Assembly (NCBI RefSeq): GCF_051912845.1
Contig: NZ_JBNCBU010000001.1
Span: 930,001 to 994,000 of the forward strand
Direction of reading: 5' to 3'
DNA length: 64,000 nt
Source: Tsuneonella sediminis
GTDB lineage: Bacteria > Pseudomonadota > Alphaproteobacteria > Sphingomonadales > Sphingomonadaceae
The notes below the pieces were generated by a model, which was given only the letters and a program-made list of their open reading frames with translations, was not told where the DNA came from and made no database searches. A program made the translations under genes and the position numbers. Of this stretch, positions 15,865 through 25,013 are shown in pieces; the stretch's first letter is position 1; each line of letters starts with the position of its first letter.

Positions 15865-16971
15865 TCACCCCAACCACTCGATGTCCGCGCCGTGCGGGTG
15901 CGACCAGGCGAGCAGTGTCTCGTCCTCGCCGCCGGGCCAGTAGCGAACCTTCAGCGCGTGGCGGTGGACGGTCCGGTCGGCCTCGACCGCGATCCACGCC
16001 AGCGGACGGTCCCGGGTCGCCCGCTCTCCCGCCGCCTCCATCGCCGCGGTCACCCGGGCCTGCTGGTCCTTGGGTACGTATTGCCAGACGATCGAGTGCA
16101 TCAGGACGCGCGTCGTGTCCGCGGCCTGAGACTTCGCCAGTTCCGCCTCGACGAACGCGGCCGCATCCATTCGCACGATGTCGGGCGCCTGGTCCTTCGC
16201 GGCGGCGATCGCGGCCTCCATGCGGTCGAAGCGGACGGTGTGCTCGGGCCAGATATAGGCCTTCAATCGCAGCGCCTGTGCCGGGTCGGTGAGGTCCACC
16301 GGGGCGACGTCGCAGCCCTTCAGGCTGACGATCGCGATATTGGCCTGCGGCGGCGGAGCCCCCTTCCATTCGGGCGCGAAGGTCATCACCGGGCGGTCGG
16401 CCCCCGCGCGCGTGCCGCCGAGGTCGTAGGCATATCGGTCCATCATCAGGTTGATGCCTGCCGACGAGCCGATTTCCAGGCATTCGAAGAGCGGCGGCAG
16501 TCCCTTGTCCGCCAGCCACAGCATTGCCGCCATGAAATTGGCCGAGCGCCCTGCCTCGTTGGTCTGCGGCGGGCTGGCGAGCCACGCCATGAGCGGCGCC
16601 TCGTGCGCCCGGATCGCGTCGCGGACGAGGTCCACGTCGTCGTGCGCCTCCCGGGTCGGGTTGGGATCGCGGTAGATCGAGCCGAGTTCGGGCTGTGCGC
16701 CCGAGAGCCAGAGGGCGTGAATGCCGCCCGCGATACGCAGCGGCAGCGCGTCGGCGAGCGGAGCGCCCTGCCACTTGCGGATACGGTCGAGCAGCGCGCC
16801 CGGCTCGTCGCTGTCGAGCAGCTTGTCGACCGCGGCAACCACGCGCGCGGTAATCGGCGCGTTCGCGGCGCGGCAGTAGGCGACCTGGTTCTCGAACGCG
16901 CGCCCGACGGCGCCCTCGCCCTTGAGATCGATGTCGACCGCTTCGTACTTCGGCCCGCCTTCAGCCATCAT
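15865..16971 (-). CDS. DUF2332 family protein
   Basis: A 368-residue protein matching DUF2332, an uncharacterised family common in sphingomonads and actinobacteria. Visible features are FENQVAYCRAANAPITARVV at the N-terminus, the TNEAGRSANF segment, and a glycine-rich region LEIGSSAGINLMMDRY that looks like a SAM-binding motif I. The family is often considered methyltransferase-like on that basis, which is inference. The start at 16971 is chosen because AAGGG lies six bases upstream. It is divergent from hisG (about 30-40 bases) and convergent with the Tat-MBL gene. Confidence 0.82.
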   Translation of the reverse strand: MMAEGGPKYEAVDIDLKGEGAVGRAFENQVAYCRAANAPITARVVAAVDKLLDSDEPGALLDRIRKWQGAPLADALPLRIAGGIHALWLSGAQPELGSIYRDPNPTREAHDDVDLVRDAIRAHEAPLMAWLASPPQTNEAGRSANFMAAMLWLADKGLPPLFECLEIGSSAGINLMMDRYAYDLGGTRAGADRPVMTFAPEWKGAPPPQANIAIVSLKGCDVAPVDLTDPAQALRLKAYIWPEHTVRFDRMEAAIAAAKDQAPDIVRMDAAAFVEAELAKSQAADTTRVLMHSIVWQYVPKDQQARVTAAMEAAGERATRDRPLAWIAVEADRTVHRHALKVRYWPGGEDETLLAWSHPHGADIEWLG

Positions 16972-17000
16972 GCGTTGCCCTTTTGCCGCCTGCACCCTAA

Positions 17001-17666
17001 GTGCGCCGCGCCGTGCCAGAAACCTCCAGCCTGCCGCTCACCTTCGCCGTGCCCAAGGGACGGATCCTCGACGAGGCGTTGCCGCTGATGGCGCGCGCGG
17101 GCGTCGTGCCCGAAGCGGGCTTCCACGACAAGGGCGACCGCCGCCTCGCCTTCGCCTGCGATGGAGGCGGCTACCGCGTGATCCGGGTCCGCGCGTTCGA
17201 CGTCGCCACGTTCGTCGCGCACGGTGCCGCGCAGGCCGGGATCGTCGGCGCGGACGTGATCGAGGAGTTCGACTATTCGGACCTCTACGCCCCGGTCGAC
17301 CTCGGCATCGGCCATTGCCGCCTGTCTGTGGCCGAGCCCGCCGCCGGCGCAGCCTCGATCGACGGCAGCACGCACGTGCGGGTGGCGACCAAGTATCCCG
17401 CCCTCACCCGCCGCCATTTCGCGGCGCTCGGCGTGCAGGCCGAGTGCGTGAAGCTGAACGGGGCGATGGAGATCGCGCCCGAGCTTGGCCTTGCGGGTCG
17501 GATCGTCGACCTCGTTTCAAGTGGACGGACGCTCAAGGACAACGGCCTTGTCGAAACCTCCAGGATCATGGAGATCACCGCCCGGCTGATCGTGAACCGC
17601 GCCGCCCTGAAGACCGATCCGCGGGTCGCTGCTCTGGTCGACCGGTTCCGGGAGATCGCGGCATGA
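17001..17666 (+). CDS. hisG: ATP phosphoribosyltransferase, short (HisG-S) form
   Basis: Catalyses the first step of histidine synthesis, joining ATP and PRPP. The 221-residue length and absence of a C-terminal regulatory domain identify the short form, which works as a complex with the HisZ regulatory subunit; hisZ is not in this window. Motifs include LTFAVPKGRILDEALPLM at the N-terminus, the AQAGIVGADVIEE region and the PRPP-binding DLVSSGRTLKDNGL. GTG at 17001 and GTG at 17013 are both possible starts; neither has a strong ribosome site. The stop overlaps the hisD start by four bases. Confidence 0.93.
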   Translation: MRRAVPETSSLPLTFAVPKGRILDEALPLMARAGVVPEAGFHDKGDRRLAFACDGGGYRVIRVRAFDVATFVAHGAAQAGIVGADVIEEFDYSDLYAPVDLGIGHCRLSVAEPAAGAASIDGSTHVRVATKYPALTRRHFAALGVQAECVKLNGAMEIAPELGLAGRIVDLVSSGRTLKDNGLVETSRIMEITARLIVNRAALKTDPRVAALVDRFREIAA

Positions 17667-18952
17667 AGTTCCTGCGCGCCTCCGATCCCGGGTTCGAGAA
17701 GGCGTTCCGCCGGATCGTCGACGACCGGCGCGAGAGCGGCGGCAACATCGCCGGCGACGTCGCGGCGATCCTTGCCAGGGTGAAGACGATGGGCGACGCC
17801 GCGCTCAGCGAATACACCCACCGGTTCGACGACCACCAGCTGACCGCGGATGGCGACTGGCGGATCGAACTGGCGGATTGCAAGGCCGCGTTTGAGGATC
17901 TCGGGACCGAACTGCGCGACGCACTGTCGCTCGCTGCGGACCGCATTCGCGCCTATCACGAAAAGCAGCTTCCCGCCGACCGTGACGAGATCGACGACAG
18001 CGGGGTTCGGCTTGGCGCGCGGTGGCGCCCTGTCGATGCCGCGGGGCTCTACGTTCCCGGCGGGCGCGCAGCCTACCCGTCCTCGCTCCTGATGAATGCT
18101 ATCCCTGCCAAAGTCGCGGGCGTGGAGCGGCTTGCCGTCGTCACGCCCACCCCCGGCGGCCGGACCAATCCGCTCGTGCTCGCCGCTGCGCACGTCGCGG
18201 GGGTCGACGAGGTCTGGCGGGTGGGCGGCGCGCAGGCGATTGCCGCGCTCGCCTATGGCACCGAACGGATCGGCCGCGTCGACGTCGTCACCGGCCCGGG
18301 CAATGCCTGGGTCGCCGAGGCCAAGCGCCAGCTGTACGGGGTGGTCGGGATCGACATGGTCGCCGGCCCCAGCGAGATCCTCGTCATCGCGGACGGTCAG
18401 AACGACCCCGACTGGATCGCCGCCGACCTCCTTAGCCAGGCAGAGCACGATCCCGACGCGCAGTCGATCCTGATCACCGACGACGCCGGGTTCGCCGGGC
18501 AGGTCGAGGATCGGGTCGACGTCCAGTGCGCGATGCTCAGGACCCGCAAGGTCGCCCGGGCAAGCTGGGACGACCACGGAGTGATCATCGTGGTGGACGG
18601 CCTCGAGCAGGCGATCCCTCTCGCCAACGCGCTCGCAGCGGAACACGTCGAGCTTGCCGTCGCGGACCCTGAGCCGTTCGTCGAGAGAATCCGCCACGTC
18701 GGCAGCCTGTTCATCGGCCGCATGGCGCCCGAGGCGGTCGGCGACTATGTCGCGGGCCCCAACCACGTCCTCCCCACCGGTCGCCGCGCGCGGTTCTCCA
18801 GCGGACTGTCGGTGCTCGATTTCATGAAGCGCACGAGCTTCATCGAGGTCGGCGCCGATGCCCTGGCCGAAATCGGCCCCGCGGCCGCCGCGCTGGCGCA
18901 CGCCGAGGGCCTCGAAGCGCACGCCCGATCGATCGAACTGAGACTGAAATGA
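17663..18952 (+). CDS. hisD: Histidinol dehydrogenase
   Basis: Performs the last two oxidations of histidine synthesis, histidinol to histidine, with NAD and zinc. The 429-residue product has the family blocks PGGRAAYPSSLLMNAIPAKV, VTGPGNAWVAEAKRQLYG and GIDMVAGPSEILVIAD. It also has the zinc/catalytic region DLLSQAEHDPDAQ and the C-terminal GPNHVLPTGRRARFSSGL. Length is normal. It starts within the hisG stop and its own stop overlaps nusB, so hisG-hisD-nusB is one transcript. Confidence 0.97.
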   Translation: MKFLRASDPGFEKAFRRIVDDRRESGGNIAGDVAAILARVKTMGDAALSEYTHRFDDHQLTADGDWRIELADCKAAFEDLGTELRDALSLAADRIRAYHEKQLPADRDEIDDSGVRLGARWRPVDAAGLYVPGGRAAYPSSLLMNAIPAKVAGVERLAVVTPTPGGRTNPLVLAAAHVAGVDEVWRVGGAQAIAALAYGTERIGRVDVVTGPGNAWVAEAKRQLYGVVGIDMVAGPSEILVIADGQNDPDWIAADLLSQAEHDPDAQSILITDDAGFAGQVEDRVDVQCAMLRTRKVARASWDDHGVIIVVDGLEQAIPLANALAAEHVELAVADPEPFVERIRHVGSLFIGRMAPEAVGDYVAGPNHVLPTGRRARFSSGLSVLDFMKRTSFIEVGADALAEIGPAAAALAHAEGLEAHARSIELRLK

Positions 18953-19401
18953 ACAGCAATCCCCGCTCCCAGGCCCGCTCCGCCGCGCGACTTGCCGCCG
19001 TGCAGGCACTGTACCAGCACCAGATGGAAGGCACCGGCGCCGCGCGCCTGCTCGACGAGTTTCACCAGCACCGGCTCGGCATGACCGTCGACGACGACGA
19101 GTTCGCAGAGGCCGAGGTCGATTTCTTCGACGACCTCGTGAAGGGGACACTGGCGCGAATGGACGAGATCGACGAGCTGGTCGCCCGCAAGCTGGCCGAG
19201 GGGTGGACGCTTGCGCGGCTCGACAAGACGATGCTCCAGATCCTGCGGGGCGGCGCCTACGAGCTGCTCGCCCGCGCGGACGTGCCGGTCGCCGCCGCGA
19301 TCAGCGAATGGGTCGACGTGGCCAAGGCTTTCTTCGATGATCGTGAGGCCAAGTTCGTCAACGGCGTGCTCGACGCGGTAGCGAAGACCGTTCGCACCTG
19401 A
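18949..19401 (+). CDS. nusB: Transcription antitermination factor NusB
   Basis: A 150-residue all-helical NusB, which binds boxA RNA with ribosomal S10 in rRNA antitermination. It begins with basic residues and the RNA-binding helix ARSAARLAAVQALYQHQMEG, and ends with the AAISEWVDVAKAF and KFVNGVLDAVAK helices typical of the family. The four-base overlap with hisD couples its translation to the histidine genes, an arrangement seen in related alphaproteobacteria. Confidence 0.95.
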   Translation: MNSNPRSQARSAARLAAVQALYQHQMEGTGAARLLDEFHQHRLGMTVDDDEFAEAEVDFFDDLVKGTLARMDEIDELVARKLAEGWTLARLDKTMLQILRGGAYELLARADVPVAAAISEWVDVAKAFFDDREAKFVNGVLDAVAKTVRT

Positions 19402-19494
19402 ACCCGAGGCTGGGACCTGTCCCGCGCGGGTTGGCGTAACCTCGATCGGCGAAACAGCCCTTGCCCCGGCATGCTTACGGGGTGACAGGGGCGC

Positions 19495-20358
19495 ATGAAC
19501 GAAGCTGCTTTCATCGAAGCCCTGCGCCGCATCGCGACGCACCCGGCAGCCCGCGGCCTCGACGACGATGCCGCGGTTCTCGATGTCGGTGGCGAGAAGC
19601 TGGTCGTCACGCAAGACAGCCTTCTCGAAGGAGTCCACGTTCGCGCGGACGAGGACCCGGCGGACATCGCATGGAAACTGGTCGCAGTGAACCTTTCAGA
19701 CCTGGCCTCGAAAGGCGCGGCCCCGGTCGGGATCCTGCTGACTCACAGTCTCGGAACCGGGGACGAGCGTTTTCTCGAGGGCCTGCACGAGGTTCTCGCC
19801 ACCTACGCCGTCCCGTTGCTCGGCGGGGACACCGTGCGCGGTGCGGGCCCGCGCAGCTGGAGTTGCACCGCCATCGGCCGGGCGGACCACGCCGTTCCCG
19901 CGCGATCCGGCGCGCGGCCCGGCGATGCTGTTTATGTCACCGGCGTGCTGGGTCTCGCGATGCTGGGCATGGCTGCTTCCGAACGCGGCACCGGCAGCCC
20001 GGCCGACCTCGCCTATCGCCGTCCGCGTCCGCTTCTCGCCCAAGGCCAGGCGCTCGCCCCGATGGTCAGTGCCATGATGGACGTGTCGGACGGGTTGCTG
20101 CTCGACGCATTCCGGATGGCACGCGCGAGCGGGGTGGCTTTCGACCTCAGCAGCGAAACCTTTCCGGTCGCCGATCCTGGCCGCATTCGCGAGTGCGCGA
20201 CCTGGGGTGATGATTACCAGCTTCTGTTCACAGCCGATCCCGACCTGCACCTGCCCCTTGCAGCACGGCGGATCGGGACGGTGAACGAGCCGGATTACGC
20301 GCCGTTGTGGGTGGACCGCGAGATACCCGATCTCTCCCGGCTGGGGTTCGAACACTAG
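19495..20358 (+). CDS. thiL: Thiamine-monophosphate kinase
   Basis: Phosphorylates thiamine monophosphate to thiamine diphosphate using ATP. The 287-residue product has the GLDDDAAVLD metal-binding motif (about 21-30), TQDSLLEGVHV, NLSDLASKGAAPVG and LLGGDTVRG in the PurM-like N-terminal domain. MDVSDGLLLDAFRMA and WGDDYQLLFTA follow in the C-terminal domain. It is somewhat shorter than E. coli ThiL. It lies 93 bases after nusB on the same strand, and hppA follows. I see no TPP riboswitch upstream. Confidence 0.94.
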   Translation: MNEAAFIEALRRIATHPAARGLDDDAAVLDVGGEKLVVTQDSLLEGVHVRADEDPADIAWKLVAVNLSDLASKGAAPVGILLTHSLGTGDERFLEGLHEVLATYAVPLLGGDTVRGAGPRSWSCTAIGRADHAVPARSGARPGDAVYVTGVLGLAMLGMAASERGTGSPADLAYRRPRPLLAQGQALAPMVSAMMDVSDGLLLDAFRMARASGVAFDLSSETFPVADPGRIRECATWGDDYQLLFTADPDLHLPLAARRIGTVNEPDYAPLWVDREIPDLSRLGFEH

Positions 20359-20393
20359 CGCCGGATTCCCCCGGAATTCGCGCGCTTTGTGGC

Positions 20394-20421
20394 TTGCCAG
20401 CCCGAGTCGCTGCCTTATACC
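20394..20421 (+). promoter_or_regulatory. Candidate promoter for hppA
   Basis: TTGCCA at 20394-20399 and TATACC at 20416-20421, 16 bases apart, lie in the 129-base gap between thiL and hppA. The -35 element matches the alphaproteobacterial CTTG start. Both elements are imperfect. Confidence 0.35.
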
Positions 20422-20487
20422 TCCGGCCCTCTGCGCGCCGCTCGGGAGAGGCGGCGATCATCCACGTCAAGCAGGAGGGGACTTTCC

Positions 20488-22644
20488 GTGGACCTTGTAA
20501 TGATATCGATAATACTCGGGTTGCTGGCCGTCGTGTACGGCTTCGTCACCAGCCGCCAGGTGCTCGGGGCGAGCGCCGGCAGCGACAAGATGCAGGAAAT
20601 CGCCGCGGCCATCCAGGAGGGCGCACAGGCCTACCTGAAGCGCCAGTACACGACGATCGCGATGGTCGGCGTCGTTGTCGCCGTGCTCGTCTTCGTGTTC
20701 CTGGGCGCGGTTTCCGCCAGCGGGTTCGTGCTTGGCGCGATCCTTTCGGGCGTCGCGGGCTTCATCGGAATGAACATCTCGGTCCGCTCGAACGTCCGCA
20801 CCGCACAGGCCGCGTCGACCGGCCTGCAGGACGGCCTGACGATGGCCTTCCGCGCGGGCGCGATCACCGGCATGCTGGTGGCGGGCCTCGCCCTCCTCGC
20901 TATCGCGGTGTTCTTCTGGGTGCTGACGACCTCGATGGGCTATGCTGCGAATGACCGTGTGGTCATCGATGCGCTCGTCGCGCTTGCATTTGGCGCCTCG
21001 CTGATCTCGATCTTCGCGCGCCTCGGCGGCGGCATCTTCACCAAGGCTGCCGACGTCGGCGCCGACCTCGTCGGCAAGGTCGAGGCCGGCATTCCCGAGG
21101 ACGATCCGCGCAACCCGGCAGTTATCGCGGACAACGTGGGCGACAACGTCGGCGACTGCGCCGGGATGGCCGCCGACCTGTTCGAGACCTATGTCGTGAC
21201 CGTGGGCGCCACGATGGTGCTCACCGCGCTGCTCATGAAAGGCCTCGGCGACCTGCTGATGCCGATGATGAGCCTGCCGCTGCTGATCGGCGGCGCGTGC
21301 ATCCTGACCTCGATCATCGGCACGTATTTCGTCCGTCTCGGCGGCGGGAAGAACGTGATGGGCGCGATGTACAAAGGCTTCCTCGTGACCGCGGTCCTGT
21401 CGGTCCCGCTGATCTGGGTCGCCATCGATACCGCGATCGGGATCGACACGGTCGTCACCCGCAGCCTCGCTGACGTGACCGCCGGCCAGCCGATCGCCGA
21501 GGAGGGCCTCGCCGAACAGGTCGTCAGCTTCACCGGCTGGGACCTGTTCTGGTGTTCGCTCCTCGGTCTCGTCATCACCGGGCTGATCATCTGGATCACC
21601 GAGTACTACACCGGCACCAACTATCGCCCGGTGCGCTCGATCGCCAAGTCGTCGGAAACCGGTCACGGCACCAACGTGATCCAAGGTCTCGCCATCAGCA
21701 TGGAAGCGACCGCACTGCCGACCCTGGTGATCGTGGCGGGCATCATCATCGCCTTCCAGCTCGCCGGCCTGATCGGCATCGCCTATGCGGCGACCGCGAT
21801 GCTGGCGCTCGCGGGCATGGTCGTGGCACTCGACGCTTATGGCCCGGTCACCGACAACGCCGGTGGCATCGCCGAGATGGCGGGCCTCGACGAAAGCGTG
21901 CGCGAAAAGACCGACCTGCTCGACGCGGTGGGCAACACCACCAAGGCGGTGACCAAGGGCTACGCGATCGGATCGGCGGGCCTTGCCGCGCTGGTGCTAT
22001 TCGCCGCCTATACCACCGATCTTGGCGAGTTCTTCCCCAACACCGACGTCGATTTCAGCCTGGAGAACCCGTACGTCATTGTCGGCCTCCTGCTCGGCGC
22101 GTTGCTGCCCTACCTGTTCGGCTCGATGGGCATGACCGCCGTCGGCCGCGCGGCGGGCGACGTCGTGATCGACGTGCGCGACCAGTTCGCGAACAACCCG
22201 GGCATCATGACGCACGAATCCAAGCCGAACTACGCGCGCACGGTCGACCTCGTCACCAAGGCGGCGATCAAGGAGATGATCGTCCCCTCGATGCTGCCGG
22301 TGCTGGCGCCGATCGTCGTCTACTTCGCGATCACCGCAATCGCCGGGCAGGCCAACGGGTTCGCGGCTCTGGGGGCATTGCTTCTGGGTGTCATCGTCGG
22401 CGGGCTGTTCGTCGCCTTGTCGATGACCGCTGGCGGCGGCGCGTGGGACAACGCGAAGAAGTACATCGAGGATGGCAACCACGGTGGCAAGGGGTCCGAG
22501 GCCCACAAGGCCGCGGTGACCGGCGATACCGTGGGCGATCCCTACAAGGACACCGCGGGTCCGGCGGTAAACCCGATGATCAAGATCACCAACATCGTGG
22601 CCTTGCTCCTGCTCGCGGCGCTGGCGGCGGGCGGTGCCGGCTGA
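20488..22644 (+). CDS. hppA: Membrane-bound proton-translocating pyrophosphatase, potassium-independent type
   Basis: Couples pyrophosphate hydrolysis to proton export across the inner membrane. The 718-residue, very hydrophobic protein (about 15-16 helices) contains the family hydrolysis motif in DVGADLVGKVEAGIPEDDP and DNVGDNVGDCAGMAADLFE. The segment GNTTKAVTKGYAIGSAG has lysine after GNTT, where potassium-dependent enzymes have alanine; this lysine marks the potassium-independent class. The start is GTG at 20488, preceded by AGGAGGGG at seven bases. A strong terminator follows at 22676. Confidence 0.95.
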   Translation: MDLVMISIILGLLAVVYGFVTSRQVLGASAGSDKMQEIAAAIQEGAQAYLKRQYTTIAMVGVVVAVLVFVFLGAVSASGFVLGAILSGVAGFIGMNISVRSNVRTAQAASTGLQDGLTMAFRAGAITGMLVAGLALLAIAVFFWVLTTSMGYAANDRVVIDALVALAFGASLISIFARLGGGIFTKAADVGADLVGKVEAGIPEDDPRNPAVIADNVGDNVGDCAGMAADLFETYVVTVGATMVLTALLMKGLGDLLMPMMSLPLLIGGACILTSIIGTYFVRLGGGKNVMGAMYKGFLVTAVLSVPLIWVAIDTAIGIDTVVTRSLADVTAGQPIAEEGLAEQVVSFTGWDLFWCSLLGLVITGLIIWITEYYTGTNYRPVRSIAKSSETGHGTNVIQGLAISMEATALPTLVIVAGIIIAFQLAGLIGIAYAATAMLALAGMVVALDAYGPVTDNAGGIAEMAGLDESVREKTDLLDAVGNTTKAVTKGYAIGSAGLAALVLFAAYTTDLGEFFPNTDVDFSLENPYVIVGLLLGALLPYLFGSMGMTAVGRAAGDVVIDVRDQFANNPGIMTHESKPNYARTVDLVTKAAIKEMIVPSMLPVLAPIVVYFAITAIAGQANGFAALGALLLGVIVGGLFVALSMTAGGGAWDNAKKYIEDGNHGGKGSEAHKAAVTGDTVGDPYKDTAGPAVNPMIKITNIVALLLLAALAAGGAG

Positions 22645-22675
22645 CCAAGGCGTCCCGTTCACCCGAAAAATCGAG

Positions 22676-22707
22676 ACCCCGTCCGGAGCGATCCGGGCGG
22701 GGTTTTT
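22676..22707 (+). terminator. Rho-independent terminator after hppA
   Basis: ACCCCGTCCGG (22676-22686) pairs with CCGGGCGGGGT (22693-22703) with a single G-T wobble, followed by TTTTT to 22707. It lies 32 bases past the hppA stop. The remaining sequence to 22862 holds a possible weak promoter (TTGAAA at 22725, TATAGG at 22746) for the peptidase gene. Confidence 0.88.
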
Positions 22708-22862
22708 CGCATGCCGCCAGCCACTTGAAACGCGAAGGCCCAGCCTATAGGCTCGCTTTCGCGCCGGGGACGCAGCCGTGGGGGTCGCTCTCCAATTTCC
22801 GATGCCAGAGGCGAGGCAAGGCAAGGGCCTGCCCGCCTTCCGTCCATTTGTGAGGGAACACG

Positions 22863-24911
22863 ATGTTCATTCGATCGATCTGCCTGCTGTCGGCAGCCGC
22901 CATGGCGCTATCCGCGCCGTTCGCCGTCGCCGCCGCGCAGGACACCCCGCCGCAGGTTGCCGCAACCGCCGCCGGACGCATCCCGGTCGCCGAGTTCGTC
23001 AAGCAACCCAACATGCGCTCGCCGCGCATCTCGCCCGACGGCAAGAAGCTGGCCTATCGCGCCGCGGCGAACGGCAGCGAGGTTCTCGCGGTGATGGACC
23101 TGACCAATCCGACGAAGCCGCCCAGGATCGTGCTCAAGGCCGAGGAAGCCCGCGAATCCGGCGAACGCACGATGCAGAATTACCGCTGGGTCGGTAACGA
23201 CGATCTCGTCATCACCGTGCTGCTGCGCGAGAACCTGTACGGAAAGCTGGCGGACTTCAGCCGGCTCGTCGCCTACAATGTGAACAGCGGGCAGACGACC
23301 CAGCAGGCCTGGCGCGACGCGGGAGGCAGCGCCTCGCGCATTCTCTATATCGACCACGAGAAGGGCCGCTACCTCCTCCAGCGCGACAGCGTGGCCAACG
23401 GAACCGAGCGGTATGGCCTGCCCGAGGTCGTCGACGTCGACGTCAGGTCGGGCGAATTCAAGTTCGCCCAGCGCACCAATCCTTTGGTGCAGAGCTGGGT
23501 CGCCGACAGCGCCGGCGTCGTTCGCGGCGGGATCGGCTATGATCGCGACAGCGGCAAGCAGCGCGTGCTCTACCGCTCGGGCGAGCGCGACACCTTCCGC
23601 ACGGTATTCAACTCGGCCGACAAGACCTTCACCGAATCCACCCCGGTGCCCGAGGTCTTCATTCCCGGCACCGACCAAGCCTACGTCACTTCGCGCCAGA
23701 ACGGATACACCGCGATCTACAAGGCCGACCTGTCCACGATGACGCTGGGCGAGCCGGTCTACATGACCAAGGGCTACGACCTTGGCGACGTGATCAGCGA
23801 CGACAAGGGCACCCAGCTCATCGGCTACCGGACATTCGACGGCACCCACCGCGAGGTCTACGTCGATCCGCTGTTCAAGGACATCCAGGCCATGCTGGAT
23901 GAGACCTTCGGCAAGAACGAGGCCTCGATCGTCGATTATGACGAGAAACGCGAGAAGTTCGTGATCTTCGCCGGCGGCGTGAAGCGCGCGGGCGGCTATT
24001 ACATCTACGACGTGCCCAAGGCCGACATCAAGCTGCTCAACTGGTCGCGCGTCGCGCTCAAGGACGCGCCGCTCAATCCGGTCAAGGCGGAATGGTATAC
24101 CGCGCGCGACGGCACGAAGATCCAGGCAATCGTCACCTATCCGCGCCACCGCACGGGGGCCCGGAACCTGCCCGTGGTGGTGATGCCCCACGGCGGTCCG
24201 TTCGGGGTCGCCTCGGCGACGAATGCAGGCGAACCGTGGAACCAGCCGCTGGCCGAAGCGGGCTATGTCGTCATCCAGCCGAACTACCGCGGCTCGGGCG
24301 GCTACGGAAAGGATTTCGAGAAGCTCGGCCGCGAACCCGGCGGATACGGCAAGCGGATGCAGGACGATCTCGTCGACGCGCTGACCTGGTTCGGCAAGGA
24401 AGGGACGATCGATCCCGACCGGGCGTGCATCATGGGCTGGTCCTATGGCGGTTACGCGGCCGCCCGCGGTGCGCAGCGCGACGGCGATGTCTGGAAGTGC
24501 GCGGTCGCGGGCGCAGGCATCTACGACATGGCGATGATGAACCGCTGGGATACCGTCAACCTCGGCCGGTTCAGCCGCGGGTTCCAGGCGACATCCGACG
24601 ATCCGGACGGTATCTCCGCGGCGCTGCACCCCGAGGGCACATGGGCGCCGATCCTGATCGTGGCCGCCAAGCGCGACCAGCGCATCCCGATGGAGCAGGC
24701 CGAAACGCTTGTCGCCGCGCTGCGCCGTGCGGGGAAGCAGGAGGGGACGGACTTCCGTTACATCGTGCAGGAACAGGGAACTCACAACCTCCCCTACGAC
24801 GACGTTCACATCCAGTGGATCGAGGAAGCGGCGAAATGGATAGAACGCTTCAACCCGGCCTATATCCCGGCCGACAAGGACGCGCCGCCGCCGCTCGTCG
24901 CGTTCAAGTAG
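22863..24911 (+). CDS. Exported S9 family prolyl oligopeptidase-like peptidase
   Basis: A 682-residue serine peptidase with a signal peptide (MFIRSICLLSAAAMALSAPF, cleaved near AAAQ). A beta-propeller-like region spans about residues 40-400 and a C-terminal alpha/beta-hydrolase catalytic domain follows. The nucleophile motif is GWSYGGYAA (serine near residue 526). The acid is in AKRDQRIPMEQA near 603 and the histidine in EQGTHNLPY near 640. This matches S9 dipeptidyl/acylaminoacyl peptidases, probably for periplasmic peptide scavenging. It is monocistronic with a strong terminator after it. Confidence 0.92.
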   Translation: MFIRSICLLSAAAMALSAPFAVAAAQDTPPQVAATAAGRIPVAEFVKQPNMRSPRISPDGKKLAYRAAANGSEVLAVMDLTNPTKPPRIVLKAEEARESGERTMQNYRWVGNDDLVITVLLRENLYGKLADFSRLVAYNVNSGQTTQQAWRDAGGSASRILYIDHEKGRYLLQRDSVANGTERYGLPEVVDVDVRSGEFKFAQRTNPLVQSWVADSAGVVRGGIGYDRDSGKQRVLYRSGERDTFRTVFNSADKTFTESTPVPEVFIPGTDQAYVTSRQNGYTAIYKADLSTMTLGEPVYMTKGYDLGDVISDDKGTQLIGYRTFDGTHREVYVDPLFKDIQAMLDETFGKNEASIVDYDEKREKFVIFAGGVKRAGGYYIYDVPKADIKLLNWSRVALKDAPLNPVKAEWYTARDGTKIQAIVTYPRHRTGARNLPVVVMPHGGPFGVASATNAGEPWNQPLAEAGYVVIQPNYRGSGGYGKDFEKLGREPGGYGKRMQDDLVDALTWFGKEGTIDPDRACIMGWSYGGYAAARGAQRDGDVWKCAVAGAGIYDMAMMNRWDTVNLGRFSRGFQATSDDPDGISAALHPEGTWAPILIVAAKRDQRIPMEQAETLVAALRRAGKQEGTDFRYIVQEQGTHNLPYDDVHIQWIEEAAKWIERFNPAYIPADKDAPPPLVAFK

Positions 24912-24932
24912 GCGGGTAACCAGAGCGTTCCG

Positions 24933-24964
24933 GCCCGCCCCGTTTTCGGACGGGGCGGGCTTTT
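24933..24964 (+). terminator. Rho-independent terminator after the S9 peptidase gene
   Basis: GCCCGCCCCG (24933-24942) and CGGGGCGGGC (24951-24960) form a perfect ten-base stem with an eight-base loop, followed by TTTT. It lies 21 bases past the stop. Confidence 0.9.
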
Positions 24965-25013
24965 CGCGCCTCGCGTTAAAGCTTCCTCCAGCCGCTTGGC
25001 GTATCGCGCCCGC

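Noticed and set aside
19402..19494. TPP riboswitch upstream of thiL
   Set aside because: The 93-base gap lacks the CTGAGA core and the late ACCTGATC block of the TPP aptamer.
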